A stretch of DNA of 64,000 nucleotides. It comes from a virus. Made by a program: the position numbers and the translations under genes. The notes under the pieces are model-generated. The model saw only the letters and a list, made by a program, of their open reading frames with translations. It made no database searches and was not told the DNA's origin. This document shows positions 23,760 through 32,594 of this stretch, piece by piece. The DNA lies in IMG/VR virus record IMGVR_UViG_3300021091_003726, positions 1 through 64,000 of that record; one strand, written 5' to 3'. Position 1 is the stretch's first letter, and every line of letters begins with the position of its first letter.

Positions 23760-24658
23760 TTAATTGTAAATTTTTCTTTAAATTCTTTTCTAGTATAGGG
23801 GAATGGAATAACGTGTCCAGCATTTAAATGTAAGTTTTCAATAACATTTTCTGAATCATCTTCAAAAACTGGTGTTCTAAAATATTTAGAATTTGTCCAT
23901 TCTTTTTCGATACGATCAGCCTCCATATCAAGCCATTTAGTGCCTAGTCTTTCGTAAAGACGATTCCATTTTTTAGAACCTTCATAATTATGAAGAATAA
24001 AAGTTCTTACAATAAATTTTTGTCCATTTGTAATTGGTTCTACTGCGTGAAAATATGGATAAAAACTAGGAAAAACAATTACATCTCCTTTTTTAGGTTT
24101 GTAATAATTTATTGTAAAATTATTTTCATCGTAAAAAGAAATTTCTCCATCTTCGTAGTCGTCGTTTAAATATGCTACTACTGTAAATAAATGATGATCT
24201 TTTTTTGATTCCGTATCAAATTGATGTGCATCAGTGTGATAGAACATCGCTAATCTTTTTTCTAGTTCTGTTACTCCATGCATTACATAGTCTAATGGTG
24301 CACAATAAAGTTCATAACTATTACTTGTAATTTGATAATCTTTAATATCATATTTTAAATAACCAATATTTTTCCATTCATCTAGGTGTTCTTGTTCAAT
24401 TTTCATTATTGAATGTTTTAACTCAATTAACATATTATATTCTTTTTTATAAATTTGATTTATACTATCAAGATCAACATTATAAGTGTAGTTTGTTTTA
24501 GAAACAAAACCAGTTTCATTCCACGTTTCCCATTCATTTATAAATGAAGTTTTAATTTTTTCATCTTTAGTTTTTTTTAAAAAAGATAAAATTTCGTCTA
24601 CATTTGATAAATAATCTCTATATACGGAGACGTGGGGTATTAAGTCTATTTTTTTCAT
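23747..24658 (-). CDS. 2OG-Fe(II) oxygenase (prolyl 4-hydroxylase-like), 303 aa
   Basis: The largest of the four oxygenases here. YHTDAHQ supplies the HxD pair (near residue 140), YLNDDYEDGEISFYDE is the middle strand pair, and YFHAVE then FIVRTFI supply the distal His and the basic residue for 2OG. The extra N-terminal part (residues 1-110) is helical and could bind the substrate protein. It lies between the small unknown gene and a thermonuclease, in a block that also holds a glycosyltransferase. Target unknown. Confidence 0.78.
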   Translation of the reverse strand: MKKIDLIPHVSVYRDYLSNVDEILSFLKKTKDEKIKTSFINEWETWNETGFVSKTNYTYNVDLDSINQIYKKEYNMLIELKHSIMKIEQEHLDEWKNIGYLKYDIKDYQITSNSYELYCAPLDYVMHGVTELEKRLAMFYHTDAHQFDTESKKDHHLFTVVAYLNDDYEDGEISFYDENNFTINYYKPKKGDVIVFPSFYPYFHAVEPITNGQKFIVRTFILHNYEGSKKWNRLYERLGTKWLDMEADRIEKEWTNSKYFRTPVFEDDSENVIENLHLNAGHVIPFPYTRKEFKEKFTIKWEN

Positions 24659-25047
24659 TTAAATTCTGTCCAAGTTTTGTCGCCAACACCAAAATATTCA
24701 CGAGCAAGACCCGCTGCAATTATATCGTTGTTCAGGCAGTTGCCCGCCTCATTCCAAACTCTTGCCAATACTCTTCCGTACTTTTCGTTTTTATTAATAA
24801 TAGTTTCAATTTTTACTTTATGGTTTGCTTTAGTAAGCCATTGATCAGTAAACTCCTTGGCAGCTAAGCCCATCTTCTTTTCTTCTAAGTTTGATGTTCG
24901 ACTTTCTGGAGTATTGACGCCATATAAACGTACCCTACCCTTTTTAAGCGTATCAAAGCCAAGATCGATAACAATATCAAATGTATCGCCATCAATTATC
25001 TTTTTTACTTCTGCGTTGTATATCCATGGATTTAATTTTTCTGACAT
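24655..25047 (-). CDS. Thermonuclease (SNase family)
   Basis: A 130-residue SNase-fold nuclease: VKKIIDGDTFDIVIDLGFD (metal Asp), then RLYGVNTPESRT (catalytic Arg and Glu-like set) and KYGRVLARVWNE (YGR...A). No signal peptide is present, so it acts inside the cell or is packaged. A second SNase-like domain occurs near the C-terminus of the giant hub protein (about 56330-56740). It overlaps the start of the oxygenase gene by one codon. Confidence 0.85.
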   Translation of the reverse strand: MSEKLNPWIYNAEVKKIIDGDTFDIVIDLGFDTLKKGRVRLYGVNTPESRTSNLEEKKMGLAAKEFTDQWLTKANHKVKIETIINKNEKYGRVLARVWNEAGNCLNNDIIAAGLAREYFGVGDKTWTEFK

Positions 25048-25048
25048 A

Positions 25049-25852
25049 TTAATCTCTTTCTATTCCTATAGTATCGCATGCTTTGCGAAATATTGATTGA
25101 CTAGTTTTGAATTTGGCGTCTGCATGGCTGTAACCTTCTCCCGGCTTAGGGGACGAAGCATGCCAGCTATGGCCAATTGATACAGAACCGTCATACACTA
25201 CATTATAGCCTAGATGTCTGGCAAAATACGAACACCAGGTTTCTTCATAGTAGTGGGGCGTGGGCAGAAAAGCCCCCACCGCATTTGGCACCAACTGTCT
25301 GTACTGCTGATTGTAGGTAAGGTTATTCCAGACGTATCTTCTGATGAAATATGCGGATCCAGAAACCGTAACGCATTTTACCCTATCTTTGTAGAGGCGG
25401 TCGGCCATATCCGGCTCCATCCAGCCCCTATGTTTTGGGGCCGTGTTGGTTCCAATAATTCCAGCATGCCTTATGAGGCCATATTCGTCTCTTTGCTTGG
25501 GTCCCAATATGTGTATGGTTGGGTCACTGTCAAAAATGTTTTTTATGCAATTTACATCATTATTTGTTAACCAAAAATCTGCATTTAAAAGTCCAATTAT
25601 TTCGCTAGACCCTCTTGCGGCCAATTGATTGCAGGCAGCAGAATAACCTATATTTTGATTTAGGCAGAGCCCGTCTATCTGATATTGAGAACTTTTATTT
25701 TTTAACCATTCAATTGTATTGTCTGTCGAACCATTATCTGCAAGATAAAGTTTCCAAAATTTATTTGCTATCGAAATATTTTTGTGCAGATGATCAAAAA
25801 GACGTTCGAGCAGTGCGCTAGTATTGTAATTTACAACACATAAATCAATCAT
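25049..25852 (-). CDS. Family 2 glycosyltransferase
   Basis: A 267-residue GT2 enzyme: MIDLCVVNYNTSALLERLFDHL, LADNGSTDNTIEWL (nucleotide-binding) and LNADFWL (metal-binding Asp). The ending has HYYEETWCSYF, typical of the substrate-binding region. It transfers a sugar to an unidentified acceptor. It is unrelated in detail to the GT2 at 21405-22118. Confidence 0.82.
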   Translation of the reverse strand: MIDLCVVNYNTSALLERLFDHLHKNISIANKFWKLYLADNGSTDNTIEWLKNKSSQYQIDGLCLNQNIGYSAACNQLAARGSSEIIGLLNADFWLTNNDVNCIKNIFDSDPTIHILGPKQRDEYGLIRHAGIIGTNTAPKHRGWMEPDMADRLYKDRVKCVTVSGSAYFIRRYVWNNLTYNQQYRQLVPNAVGAFLPTPHYYEETWCSYFARHLGYNVVYDGSVSIGHSWHASSPKPGEGYSHADAKFKTSQSIFRKACDTIGIERD

Positions 25853-25854
25853 TT

Positions 25855-26097
25855 TTACCAGTTATCATCCTCGTCATTAATTACTTTACTAATAAATTGA
25901 TTCTCATTAATAGATTTTACTGTTTCTTCCTTAAGGCGTAAAATATTTAATTTTTCTTTTTCATCTTTAACAATAGAAAAATAATGTGAAAGCGCATTTG
26001 ATATGTGCAACATTTCATCTATTGTTGTTACCAGATAAGTTTGACCTGATTCAAGTTTTATATTTATTTTTTTCTTTTCATTTATTTTTTTAGCCAT
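25855..26097 (-). CDS. Hypothetical 80-aa protein
   Basis: A basic N-terminus, a YLVTTIDEML strand-helix start and a long helix (EKEKLNILRLKEETVKSIN). Its stop lies two bases from the glycosyltransferase start. No family recognised. Confidence 0.5.
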   Translation of the reverse strand: MAKKINEKKKINIKLESGQTYLVTTIDEMLHISNALSHYFSIVKDEKEKLNILRLKEETVKSINENQFISKVINDEDDNW

Positions 26098-26102
26098 TAT
26101 TC

Positions 26103-26345
26103 CTACTTATTTTTATTTTTTACCTTTTTATCATCTAAATCAAAACCGCCAATTTTATCTAGATCATATCTATGAAGACATATGTTATCAGTATCTGGCT
26201 CAAATGTAACAAAAAATATGTTTTTATCTTTATCGGTTAACCCATCTGGAACTGGAGATTCAATAGCTATTTTGGAAGAAGAGCAGCCATAAACTTGACT
26301 ATGGTTTTTATATACTACAATATAATTCAATTTAGATGCCGGCAT
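26103..26345 (-). CDS. Hypothetical 80-aa protein
   Basis: Small beta-rich protein (LNYIVVYKNHSQVYGCS, then FFVTFEPDTDNICLHRYD) with a Lys-rich end. It is followed by the two-TM gene's stop at 26369. No family recognised. Confidence 0.5.
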   Translation of the reverse strand: MPASKLNYIVVYKNHSQVYGCSSSKIAIESPVPDGLTDKDKNIFFVTFEPDTDNICLHRYDLDKIGGFDLDDKKVKNKNK

Positions 26346-26368
26346 TTGTATCTATCTTTGCTGTTTCT

Positions 26369-26539
26369 TCATAACAATGAAAATATAATTAAACCGAATA
26401 TTAACGGAATAGCAATTGCAAATGATACGGAAACGGCTCTTGTTCTTTTGTTCTTGGATGTTTGATTTAACATTTGCATAGCTATTGTCCAATTAAAACA
26501 AACCGTTAAAAGCAATGATAGTAGTAAATTCTTATACAT
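26369..26539 (-). CDS. Small two-TM membrane protein, 56 aa
   Basis: ATG at 26539, overlapping the end of thyX by eight bases; TGA at 26371-26369. Two hydrophobic segments (residues 4-22 and 36-55) flank a polar hairpin with SKNKRTRA. Such small hairpin membrane proteins are typical accessory or superinfection-type products, but no function is known. Confidence 0.55.
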   Translation of the reverse strand: MYKNLLLSLLLTVCFNWTIAMQMLNQTSKNKRTRAVSVSFAIAIPLIFGLIIFSLL

Positions 26540-27245
26540 AATTACCGACTAAACAGGAAAGTGAAACTGGAAAATGTGGACCTATAAGTTTCTGAACAGC
26601 TTTGGCATAGTCGCCAATCTCATGCTGCGCATCTTCTGATGATCTTTGATTTAAAAATAAAGCTATAGACTGCAGGCTGCATGACCATCTATAAACTACG
26701 TACATTCCGTAAGCTGCTAAAAATAAACGAGCTTGTTCTGGGGCCACTCCATTGCCCATTGCCATTTTATATAAAGCTTCTCCCTGTTCAATATGCTTCT
26801 TTAATTCTTCAGTCAAAATTGAACCAGTCCAAGGGTCTATGGGACCACCAGATCCTTGCTTTTTATTATCTGGAGCAAGTCTCCACTCTCCTGATTTTGG
26901 TACATAAAATTCAGGTTCCATTGTAATATATCTGCGTGAAGATTCATTCCATGAATCCATCGTGTGATCAGATCCAACAACATACTTCCAATGTTGTCTG
27001 GCAACTAAAAGAGGTGCCTTAAACTCAAAAGTGGCAAATGCATGTCTAAATGGTGACATATGATTTTCTCTTGCAAGAAAATTTATTAATCTAGCGTCAT
27101 CTTTTGACATTTCGGAACTCTCTTTTGCAAAAGATGCTCTAGCCGCATTTACAACAGAAAGATCAGATCCCATAACATCTACTAATCTAACATAGCCATT
27201 ATCTAAAACAGCTATAGATTTTTCTATATTATTAGTGTTTTCCAT
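26532..27245 (-). CDS. thyX: Flavin-dependent thymidylate synthase
   Basis: A 237-residue ThyX. FRHAFATFEFKAPLLVARQHW then WNESSRRY form the ThyX motif (R.H...S..NE.S.RY-type). It methylates dUMP to dTMP using FAD and NADPH with methylenetetrahydrofolate, replacing the host enzyme during infection. It lies directly downstream of the class II reductase, so the two feed the dTTP pool in the same transcript. Confidence 0.92.
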   Translation of the reverse strand: MENTNNIEKSIAVLDNGYVRLVDVMGSDLSVVNAARASFAKESSEMSKDDARLINFLARENHMSPFRHAFATFEFKAPLLVARQHWKYVVGSDHTMDSWNESSRRYITMEPEFYVPKSGEWRLAPDNKKQGSGGPIDPWTGSILTEELKKHIEQGEALYKMAMGNGVAPEQARLFLAAYGMYVVYRWSCSLQSIALFLNQRSSEDAQHEIGDYAKAVQKLIGPHFPVSLSCLVGNYV

Positions 27246-27262
27246 GAGATATATTATATCAT

Positions 27263-29374
27263 TTAATCAGCTTTTATGTTGTCCTTTATGAATTTAATTT
27301 CACAAGAATCTGTAGTGCAGTATCTTTCGCCAATTGCGTCTGAAGCCATCCCAGCATATACGCCAGTTAAATCTATAGGAAATAATTTTGAGCTAGAATC
27401 TATATATTCTTTTTCTGATATCTGAGTATACGGCATTTGTGGATATGTGTTGTTTCCACTTGGTAAAAATGAAACCGTTTTTAATTGACCATCATACATA
27501 TGAAGTACAGTGCCAACATGTTCGGCTTCTGTATCTTTATTAAAAGATACTGTTACAGAAACAGAGTTATCAGACCAATATCTTTGTGCTATCGCTGCCA
27601 AAGACATTTTTTCAAAGATTGTAACGTCACGTTCCGCTCTTGCTGCTTCTGATTTAATTGGAAAATAAACTACAGATGTAGTATTCGGAGATTCGGATGC
27701 TGGTTCAACTGTATAGTTTGCCATTCTAAATAATGGTAGCATTGGGTCTTCATTAGAAAATCTAATAGTTCTATTAAAATACTTTCCACCTGGAGTCCAA
27801 TGCACACCTGGTGATTCACCAGCAAGAATTGAAACAGTTCCAGAAGGTTTAATAGTTGTCATCTTAATTGACTCTCTGATTCCCAACCATTCAGAATAAA
27901 CATTATCATAACGCTGAATTGTTTTATATCCTTGGTCCATCCATTCACGAAGAGCTGGAACCCCAACTTTGTCAGCAAAGTTTGCTACACCAGACATAGA
28001 CGCACCAATTCTACGATTGCGCTGCATGATGGCATTGGTTTCTTCCCAGTGAGTCGGTAGTAAAGTTACCGTCTTTGCATATAAGTATGCAAACTTTAAT
28101 GTGCGCTTATAATCCTCTAAACTATCGTGCCTATTTAGATATGTCTCAACAAGCGTACAGCATTCGTAGGACTCTAGGGATTGCTCTGCGCATGGATTAT
28201 AGCCTGCTACTCTATGGTCTTTATTGTTTGGTGGATCAGCTAAGCGACCATATTTGCGAGACATATCCATCCACAAAACTCCAGGCTCACCATTGAGTGA
28301 TATTCCCTCTACTATGCTGGAAAGATCTGCTCCAACTGTTGTTTCAACTGAATTGTTCGACATCCACCCCCAACCTGGAGAAGATGAATTGTATGAATTA
28401 CGTTCTGGAAAGCGTTGTGAATTTTTTAGATTTAAAAAATCTTGATCATCCAAACGACCAATCAACAATTCTGCTGATCGACGCACATTACCAGACACAA
28501 CGCATACGCCAATAACATTTCCTATATCAGCTATGTCTATGCGGGTTAATTTTTCTCCACCACGTTCAGAAAACATTTTACGAATATGTTTATGCAGCTT
28601 CTCAAGCGGTTCGTGACCAGCAGCTACTCCACCAAAAGTTTTTATTGGTGTACCAGCTGGACGAATTGCACTGTAATCAAATTCTACTGCATCTTGGTCT
28701 GGTTTCAAATAGGAATTTAATAATAGTGAAGTTGATTCAACCCAACCCTCTCTTGTATCTGGAATAAGAATTGGATTAGTCACTTCTAATACTTTGGGTT
28801 TAAAGATTGTAAATTCTTTGTCGGCGCCCTTGTCGTCAAAGCCAACACCAACACCCAACATTGAAGCCTCCATTAAAAATGCAAAGGGTTTTGCTGGATT
28901 AAACTTATTCATTTCTGCGGTCGAAACAAATGCACAGTTCTGCAATGCGGCTGAATTCTTTTGTATATTTACAATATTTGTTCCCATAGCCCAAAGCCCG
29001 CGTCCAGGTGGTGTCCATTTAAGGTTAAACAGCCTATCAAACGCTTCTTTTGCCGAAGCTTGAGCTTTTGCGTCATTCCATGGGAGACGGTTCTTTTTGC
29101 AGTGATCTTTTTGGAGAGAATACATTCCATTAATTACTCTTTCGCAAACATCAACCCAGGTTTCTTTTGTGCCGTCATCTTTTAATCTAGAGTATGTACG
29201 AAGAAAAGTTATTTCTCCAACAGAATTTCCGGCCGCGTCCCTATAGCCAAAGGGAACAACTTTATCTTTATATCCGGTAACAAAATCATCTGTCAATCTA
29301 AAAGAAAACATTGATACTTGCTTTGAGGCGGAGTATGCTATATCTGGATTGCCATTTTCTATTTCTAATGACAT
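27263..29374 (-). CDS. nrdJ: Adenosylcobalamin-dependent (class II) ribonucleoside-triphosphate reductase
   Basis: A 703-residue monomeric class II reductase. NCAFVST near residue 142 and YNPCAEQSLESYECC near residue 393 carry the active-site cysteines and Glu, TTIKPSGTVSILAG is the conserved loop, and a C-terminal CTTDSC pair is the reducing dithiol. This is the L. leichmannii RTPR type, acting on ribonucleotide triphosphates. It depends on a B12-type cofactor, so the host must make or import it. The gene lies 17 bases upstream of thyX. Confidence 0.92.
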   Translation of the reverse strand: MSLEIENGNPDIAYSASKQVSMFSFRLTDDFVTGYKDKVVPFGYRDAAGNSVGEITFLRTYSRLKDDGTKETWVDVCERVINGMYSLQKDHCKKNRLPWNDAKAQASAKEAFDRLFNLKWTPPGRGLWAMGTNIVNIQKNSAALQNCAFVSTAEMNKFNPAKPFAFLMEASMLGVGVGFDDKGADKEFTIFKPKVLEVTNPILIPDTREGWVESTSLLLNSYLKPDQDAVEFDYSAIRPAGTPIKTFGGVAAGHEPLEKLHKHIRKMFSERGGEKLTRIDIADIGNVIGVCVVSGNVRRSAELLIGRLDDQDFLNLKNSQRFPERNSYNSSSPGWGWMSNNSVETTVGADLSSIVEGISLNGEPGVLWMDMSRKYGRLADPPNNKDHRVAGYNPCAEQSLESYECCTLVETYLNRHDSLEDYKRTLKFAYLYAKTVTLLPTHWEETNAIMQRNRRIGASMSGVANFADKVGVPALREWMDQGYKTIQRYDNVYSEWLGIRESIKMTTIKPSGTVSILAGESPGVHWTPGGKYFNRTIRFSNEDPMLPLFRMANYTVEPASESPNTTSVVYFPIKSEAARAERDVTIFEKMSLAAIAQRYWSDNSVSVTVSFNKDTEAEHVGTVLHMYDGQLKTVSFLPSGNNTYPQMPYTQISEKEYIDSSSKLFPIDLTGVYAGMASDAIGERYCTTDSCEIKFIKDNIKAD

Positions 29375-29382
29375 TATATCTC

Positions 29383-30087
29383 CTATTTAATTATTGTTAT
29401 TTTTTTTACGTATTTTTGATTAAGCTTTTGTAATTCTGTAGTTTTTATTTTGATAATTTCATCAAGCTTATAAACTTTGTGTATTTCTTTTTCAAAAAAA
29501 TAACCACTTCTCCAATTAAAAACCTTGTCAACATTGTTCTTGTGTTTAACAAACATATTACATATTACTGCGCCGCCGTATGCTTTTACTAAATTAAAAA
29601 ATTTAACCTCTAACTCTTTTGCGTTGTCTTCATTCAAATCGGAAACCTCTTTTGCCCTATTATAAAGCCAATTAAATGCCTGTCTAGTTAGCGGCGATAC
29701 ATCTATCGGATCTACAACACCTAACATAATAATTTTATTTCTATCTTTTATAATTTTTATATCTTCTTTAACATTTTCTTTAAATAATTGAAACCAATCT
29801 TTTTCATTAAATTGCAACCAAGCTGTACACCAAAATAAAAGTTTTTCTGGAGGAGTAGGAATAGTAGTGCCATCTAATGTCGGAAGCATTGTTGCGCAAC
29901 TTATAGTTTTTTTCACAAAAGATTTTCTTTGCTCTTCGGTAAATCCTTTGGAGCCAGAAATTTTCCACAGTCTTTTAATCTGATTATCCCAATCAGACTT
30001 ACCTAAAAATAGGGTTAAATATTTTTCCGCCGTGTCGAAAGGTATTGTGTCTTCATTTATTACCTTTTCAAGAGCATCTAAATACAT
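29383..30087 (-). CDS. Hypothetical 234-aa protein
   Basis: An alpha-helical protein with TPPEKLLFWCTAWLQFNEKDW, then a DNRNKI-like strand and PLTRQAFNWLYNRAKEV. I recognise no family. It is the last gene of the nucleotide block; downstream (in the other direction) is the stem-loop pair at 30136-30194 that separates it from the virion block. Confidence 0.5.
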   Translation of the reverse strand: MYLDALEKVINEDTIPFDTAEKYLTLFLGKSDWDNQIKRLWKISGSKGFTEEQRKSFVKKTISCATMLPTLDGTTIPTPPEKLLFWCTAWLQFNEKDWFQLFKENVKEDIKIIKDRNKIIMLGVVDPIDVSPLTRQAFNWLYNRAKEVSDLNEDNAKELEVKFFNLVKAYGGAVICNMFVKHKNNVDKVFNWRSGYFFEKEIHKVYKLDEIIKIKTTELQKLNQKYVKKITIIK

Positions 30088-30135
30088 TTATAATCCTTCA
30101 TAAAATACTCAAAACCTATAAAAATGATCCATATA

Positions 30136-30170
30136 AACAGCAATCCCGTCTGTGATCAGACGGGACTGTT
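30136..30170 (-). terminator. Stem-loop terminator (probable)
   Basis: Nine-base-pair stem (TCCCGTCTG with CAGACGGGA, loop of four) extended by outer AACAG/CTGTT arms across a three-base bulge. It lies downstream of the gene at 30217-30825 and only 130 bases upstream of 29383-30087. The following tract is only moderately T-rich, so this may attenuate rather than stop. Confidence 0.6.
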
Positions 30171-30176
30171 GTCGCC

Positions 30177-30194
30177 GTGCTATTAGTATAGCAC
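30177..30194. other. Second hairpin beside the terminator
   Basis: A perfect seven-base inverted repeat (GTGCTAT with ATAGCAC) and four-base loop, ten bases from the first stem-loop. It may be a promoter-proximal operator or an RNA element; no T-run follows on either strand. Confidence 0.4.
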
Positions 30195-30216
30195 AGAATA
30201 TATTTTTTAGTAATAC

Positions 30217-30825
30217 TTACAATGCTTTTGCTGAGTCTAAACCTCGATATTCTAAGACTTTGTTTCTACCATAATCAGATTCGGTATTTGCTTGACCATA
30301 GCCCGAAGTAAATACTTTTGCACTTGCTACACCATGAACTTCATCTGGTCTGAAAACTCCAAACGATGCTGGTGCACCTTGCGCTTCTGTTCTTGGAGCG
30401 TGACCAACATTAGCAAATACGTTCGATGATGTAACACCATCAAATGCGTAATTGTTATAGCTGTAGTCACTTACTCTATCGGCATGCCCGAAGCCAGAAG
30501 GAAACGCTGCTGCCCCTACTAAGCCCTTAAATTGAAATGGCTTAAAACGAGCACCGTCGTAACCAGCACCATTTTTGAAAGTTCCTGCTAGCGGAGTTGT
30601 TCCAGCGTAAAGTGTTGAGCCAGTAAATAGTTGTGATAAGAGAACGTTTCCTGGGTGACGACCAGTGCCCGGGACATGGTGATTATCTGGGGCTCCATCT
30701 AAAAGACCCTTAGCAAATAGGGGGTAAAATGAATATGTGCCAGCCGTACCTTTGAATGGGTTAACCATATCGGCAGTTGAACGACCCTTCAATACTGGTC
30801 TTGGACCCACGTAAAAGGTTGCCAT
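30217..30825 (-). CDS. Candidate virion structural protein, 202 aa
   Basis: A Gly/Ala/aromatic-rich protein with repeated FGV, GYGQA, FGHA and ...SDYGRN/SDYSYNN motifs, suggesting a beta-rich repetitive fold. Its ribosome binding site is a full AAGGAGAT at 30835-30840, the strongest in the window, so it is probably made in quantity. It precedes the tail block. I do not recognise the family; a decoration or minor structural protein is likely. Confidence 0.55.
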   Translation of the reverse strand: MATFYVGPRPVLKGRSTADMVNPFKGTAGTYSFYPLFAKGLLDGAPDNHHVPGTGRHPGNVLLSQLFTGSTLYAGTTPLAGTFKNGAGYDGARFKPFQFKGLVGAAAFPSGFGHADRVSDYSYNNYAFDGVTSSNVFANVGHAPRTEAQGAPASFGVFRPDEVHGVASAKVFTSGYGQANTESDYGRNKVLEYRGLDSAKAL

Positions 30826-30834
30826 ACGAAATAT

Positions 30835-30840
30835 CTCCTT
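30835..30840 (-). promoter_or_regulatory. Strong Shine-Dalgarno for 30825 gene
   Basis: AAGGAG on the minus strand, nine bases before the ATG at 30825-30823. Most genes here have weaker sites. The upstream gap also holds a short palindrome (ACTAT.ATAGT, 30860-30871) but no standard promoter boxes. Confidence 0.7.
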
Positions 30841-30895
30841 ATTGTATAATGCGGTTTACACTATCTATAGTAAAATGATTTTTGGTTTTTAACCA

Positions 30896-32155
30896 TTAAT
30901 CATACTGAATTCTTAGATCAGAAAGCACTGGTGCCGTCTTATCTTCTAGCATATTTAAAGTAACCTCTATCCACACATTGGCTGAGGCACCGGGATTCGT
31001 TGTGCTGTAGTTGCCAGCATCGTCGTAAATGACCCTGTAGCTAAAAGCATTTGACATTTGACTCAGGGGAACATTATAAATTACTGGATCTACGCTAATT
31101 ATATTATTAATTAAAGATCCGTTTGGAGGAGTAAATTTAATTATTGTCTTACCAGATGGCAAAAATTTATCATATCTTACATCAAGATCTGAAAGACCAT
31201 ATGTATATATATAATTTCCTTGTTCCTGCATATAGCTTCTTTGTACCATTTTAATTCTTATTGCCGTAATTTCTTTATCTGCAAAATAAAAAGAAAGCGG
31301 GCCAGAATTGTATATAGTATCTGACCCAGATACAAGCCATCCGCCAGGTGGCACCTTACCCACTGCCGTGCTAATCCCATTATAAAGTGCGGAAGAATTT
31401 AATGGTATCCAGGAATCGGATTCTGTTAGTGTTGGATTTAGCTTTGTTGTATATTCTATTGAAGAAATATCAACTGAGTACACTGGAAATGGATTTAATT
31501 TAATGCAGTTTGTTTTTGTTGACCCAGTAAATTCAGATGGTATTTTTACATAAAACATCATCTGAGCTCCAGACGGAGAAGTAGATTGTGTAATTATATT
31601 GCGTTTCCAAATTTTATCTGGATTATCTATTATTGCATTGAATGTTGGAGTAGTATTAACTATAGCTCCAGCTGTGTCAACTCCCGCATAAGTATTTTCT
31701 ATAAAGGTCTTAAAAAAATCTGGGATAACCTGAGATGAGGAAGTGCCAAAAGTATGAAACTTTAATTTTGAATTTGAAGATCCACTAACCTTGGGAAGTG
31801 TTATTACATTATAGTGCGGGTCTAAACTCAAGAGATTTGTAGTAGAAATAGAAAAACTTGTTCCAACAAAATTTACATAATCAAGCTGTGAAAAAGAATA
31901 TATTGATAACGTGTTAGTTTCGTTTTCAAGCGCCTCAACCCTATCAACAAGATCATCGACAGCGTTAACTAAATATGCCTGGTCTTTTAAAACTCTTTGA
32001 AAAGCTTCAGAAAGCTTCTGATCAAGAATATTAGATTTATTATATAAGTATAAAAGATCTTTATAATTTTCTTCAATTCTTTGATTGTATTCTGAGCTAT
32101 CTACCGGACCCTTATATTGTGCGTTTCTTTTTTGTGTATTAATTGAATCTGCCAT
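30896..32155 (-). CDS. Tail/baseplate structural protein, 419 aa
   Basis: The N-terminal 110 residues are helical and coiled-coil-like (DKLSEAFQRVLKDQAYLV), followed by beta-rich sequence. The C-terminus ends ...TAPVLSDLRIQYD. Two larger neighbours also end with a Pro.V..(I/L)R-type strand, so the three share a C-terminal module. It belongs to the tail block; precise function unknown. Confidence 0.5.
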   Translation of the reverse strand: MADSINTQKRNAQYKGPVDSSEYNQRIEENYKDLLYLYNKSNILDQKLSEAFQRVLKDQAYLVNAVDDLVDRVEALENETNTLSIYSFSQLDYVNFVGTSFSISTTNLLSLDPHYNVITLPKVSGSSNSKLKFHTFGTSSSQVIPDFFKTFIENTYAGVDTAGAIVNTTPTFNAIIDNPDKIWKRNIITQSTSPSGAQMMFYVKIPSEFTGSTKTNCIKLNPFPVYSVDISSIEYTTKLNPTLTESDSWIPLNSSALYNGISTAVGKVPPGGWLVSGSDTIYNSGPLSFYFADKEITAIRIKMVQRSYMQEQGNYIYTYGLSDLDVRYDKFLPSGKTIIKFTPPNGSLINNIISVDPVIYNVPLSQMSNAFSYRVIYDDAGNYSTTNPGASANVWIEVTLNMLEDKTAPVLSDLRIQYD

Positions 32156-32156
32156 A

Positions 32157-32555
32157 TTAAATCCTATTTTCTAAAAATTTTATTTTATTTTGAAGCCTAG
32201 ATAATTTTCCTGTAATTTTTACTATATCATTTATATTTATATTTGAAGAAGTTGACGTTATTTTGTCTACTGTAGATGCTGTAACCCCATTAACTTCAAG
32301 ATCAACTCCGTCAACAAGAACGACTTCTTCAGTAGTTAAAAATATTTTACCATTGATAGCTACAGAATAACTATCGCAAGTTGAATTTATTGAGTTTAGC
32401 TGATTGTTGATTCTATTAAAGTCTGCAAGTAGGGAATTTATTTCTAAGTTCTCTCTTTTACTATTTCTAGTTCCTCTATATTTTTGTCTAAATCTAGAAA
32501 AAAGAGGCTCTACCAGTCTTTTCGTATAAGATTGTTTTGTGTAAGTTATTGGCAT
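32157..32555 (-). CDS. Small structural-block protein, 132 aa
   Basis: A basic N-terminus followed by a helix and a beta-rich C-terminal half, ending in a helix KFLENRI. Lies between tail proteins, with a short gap. Function unknown. Confidence 0.5.
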   Translation of the reverse strand: MPITYTKQSYTKRLVEPLFSRFRQKYRGTRNSKRENLEINSLLADFNRINNQLNSINSTCDSYSVAINGKIFLTTEEVVLVDGVDLEVNGVTASTVDKITSTSSNININDIVKITGKLSRLQNKIKFLENRI

Positions 32556-32594
32556 TTGATTCTTTCTAGTTAATTAGTACTGGAAACACTGGTT

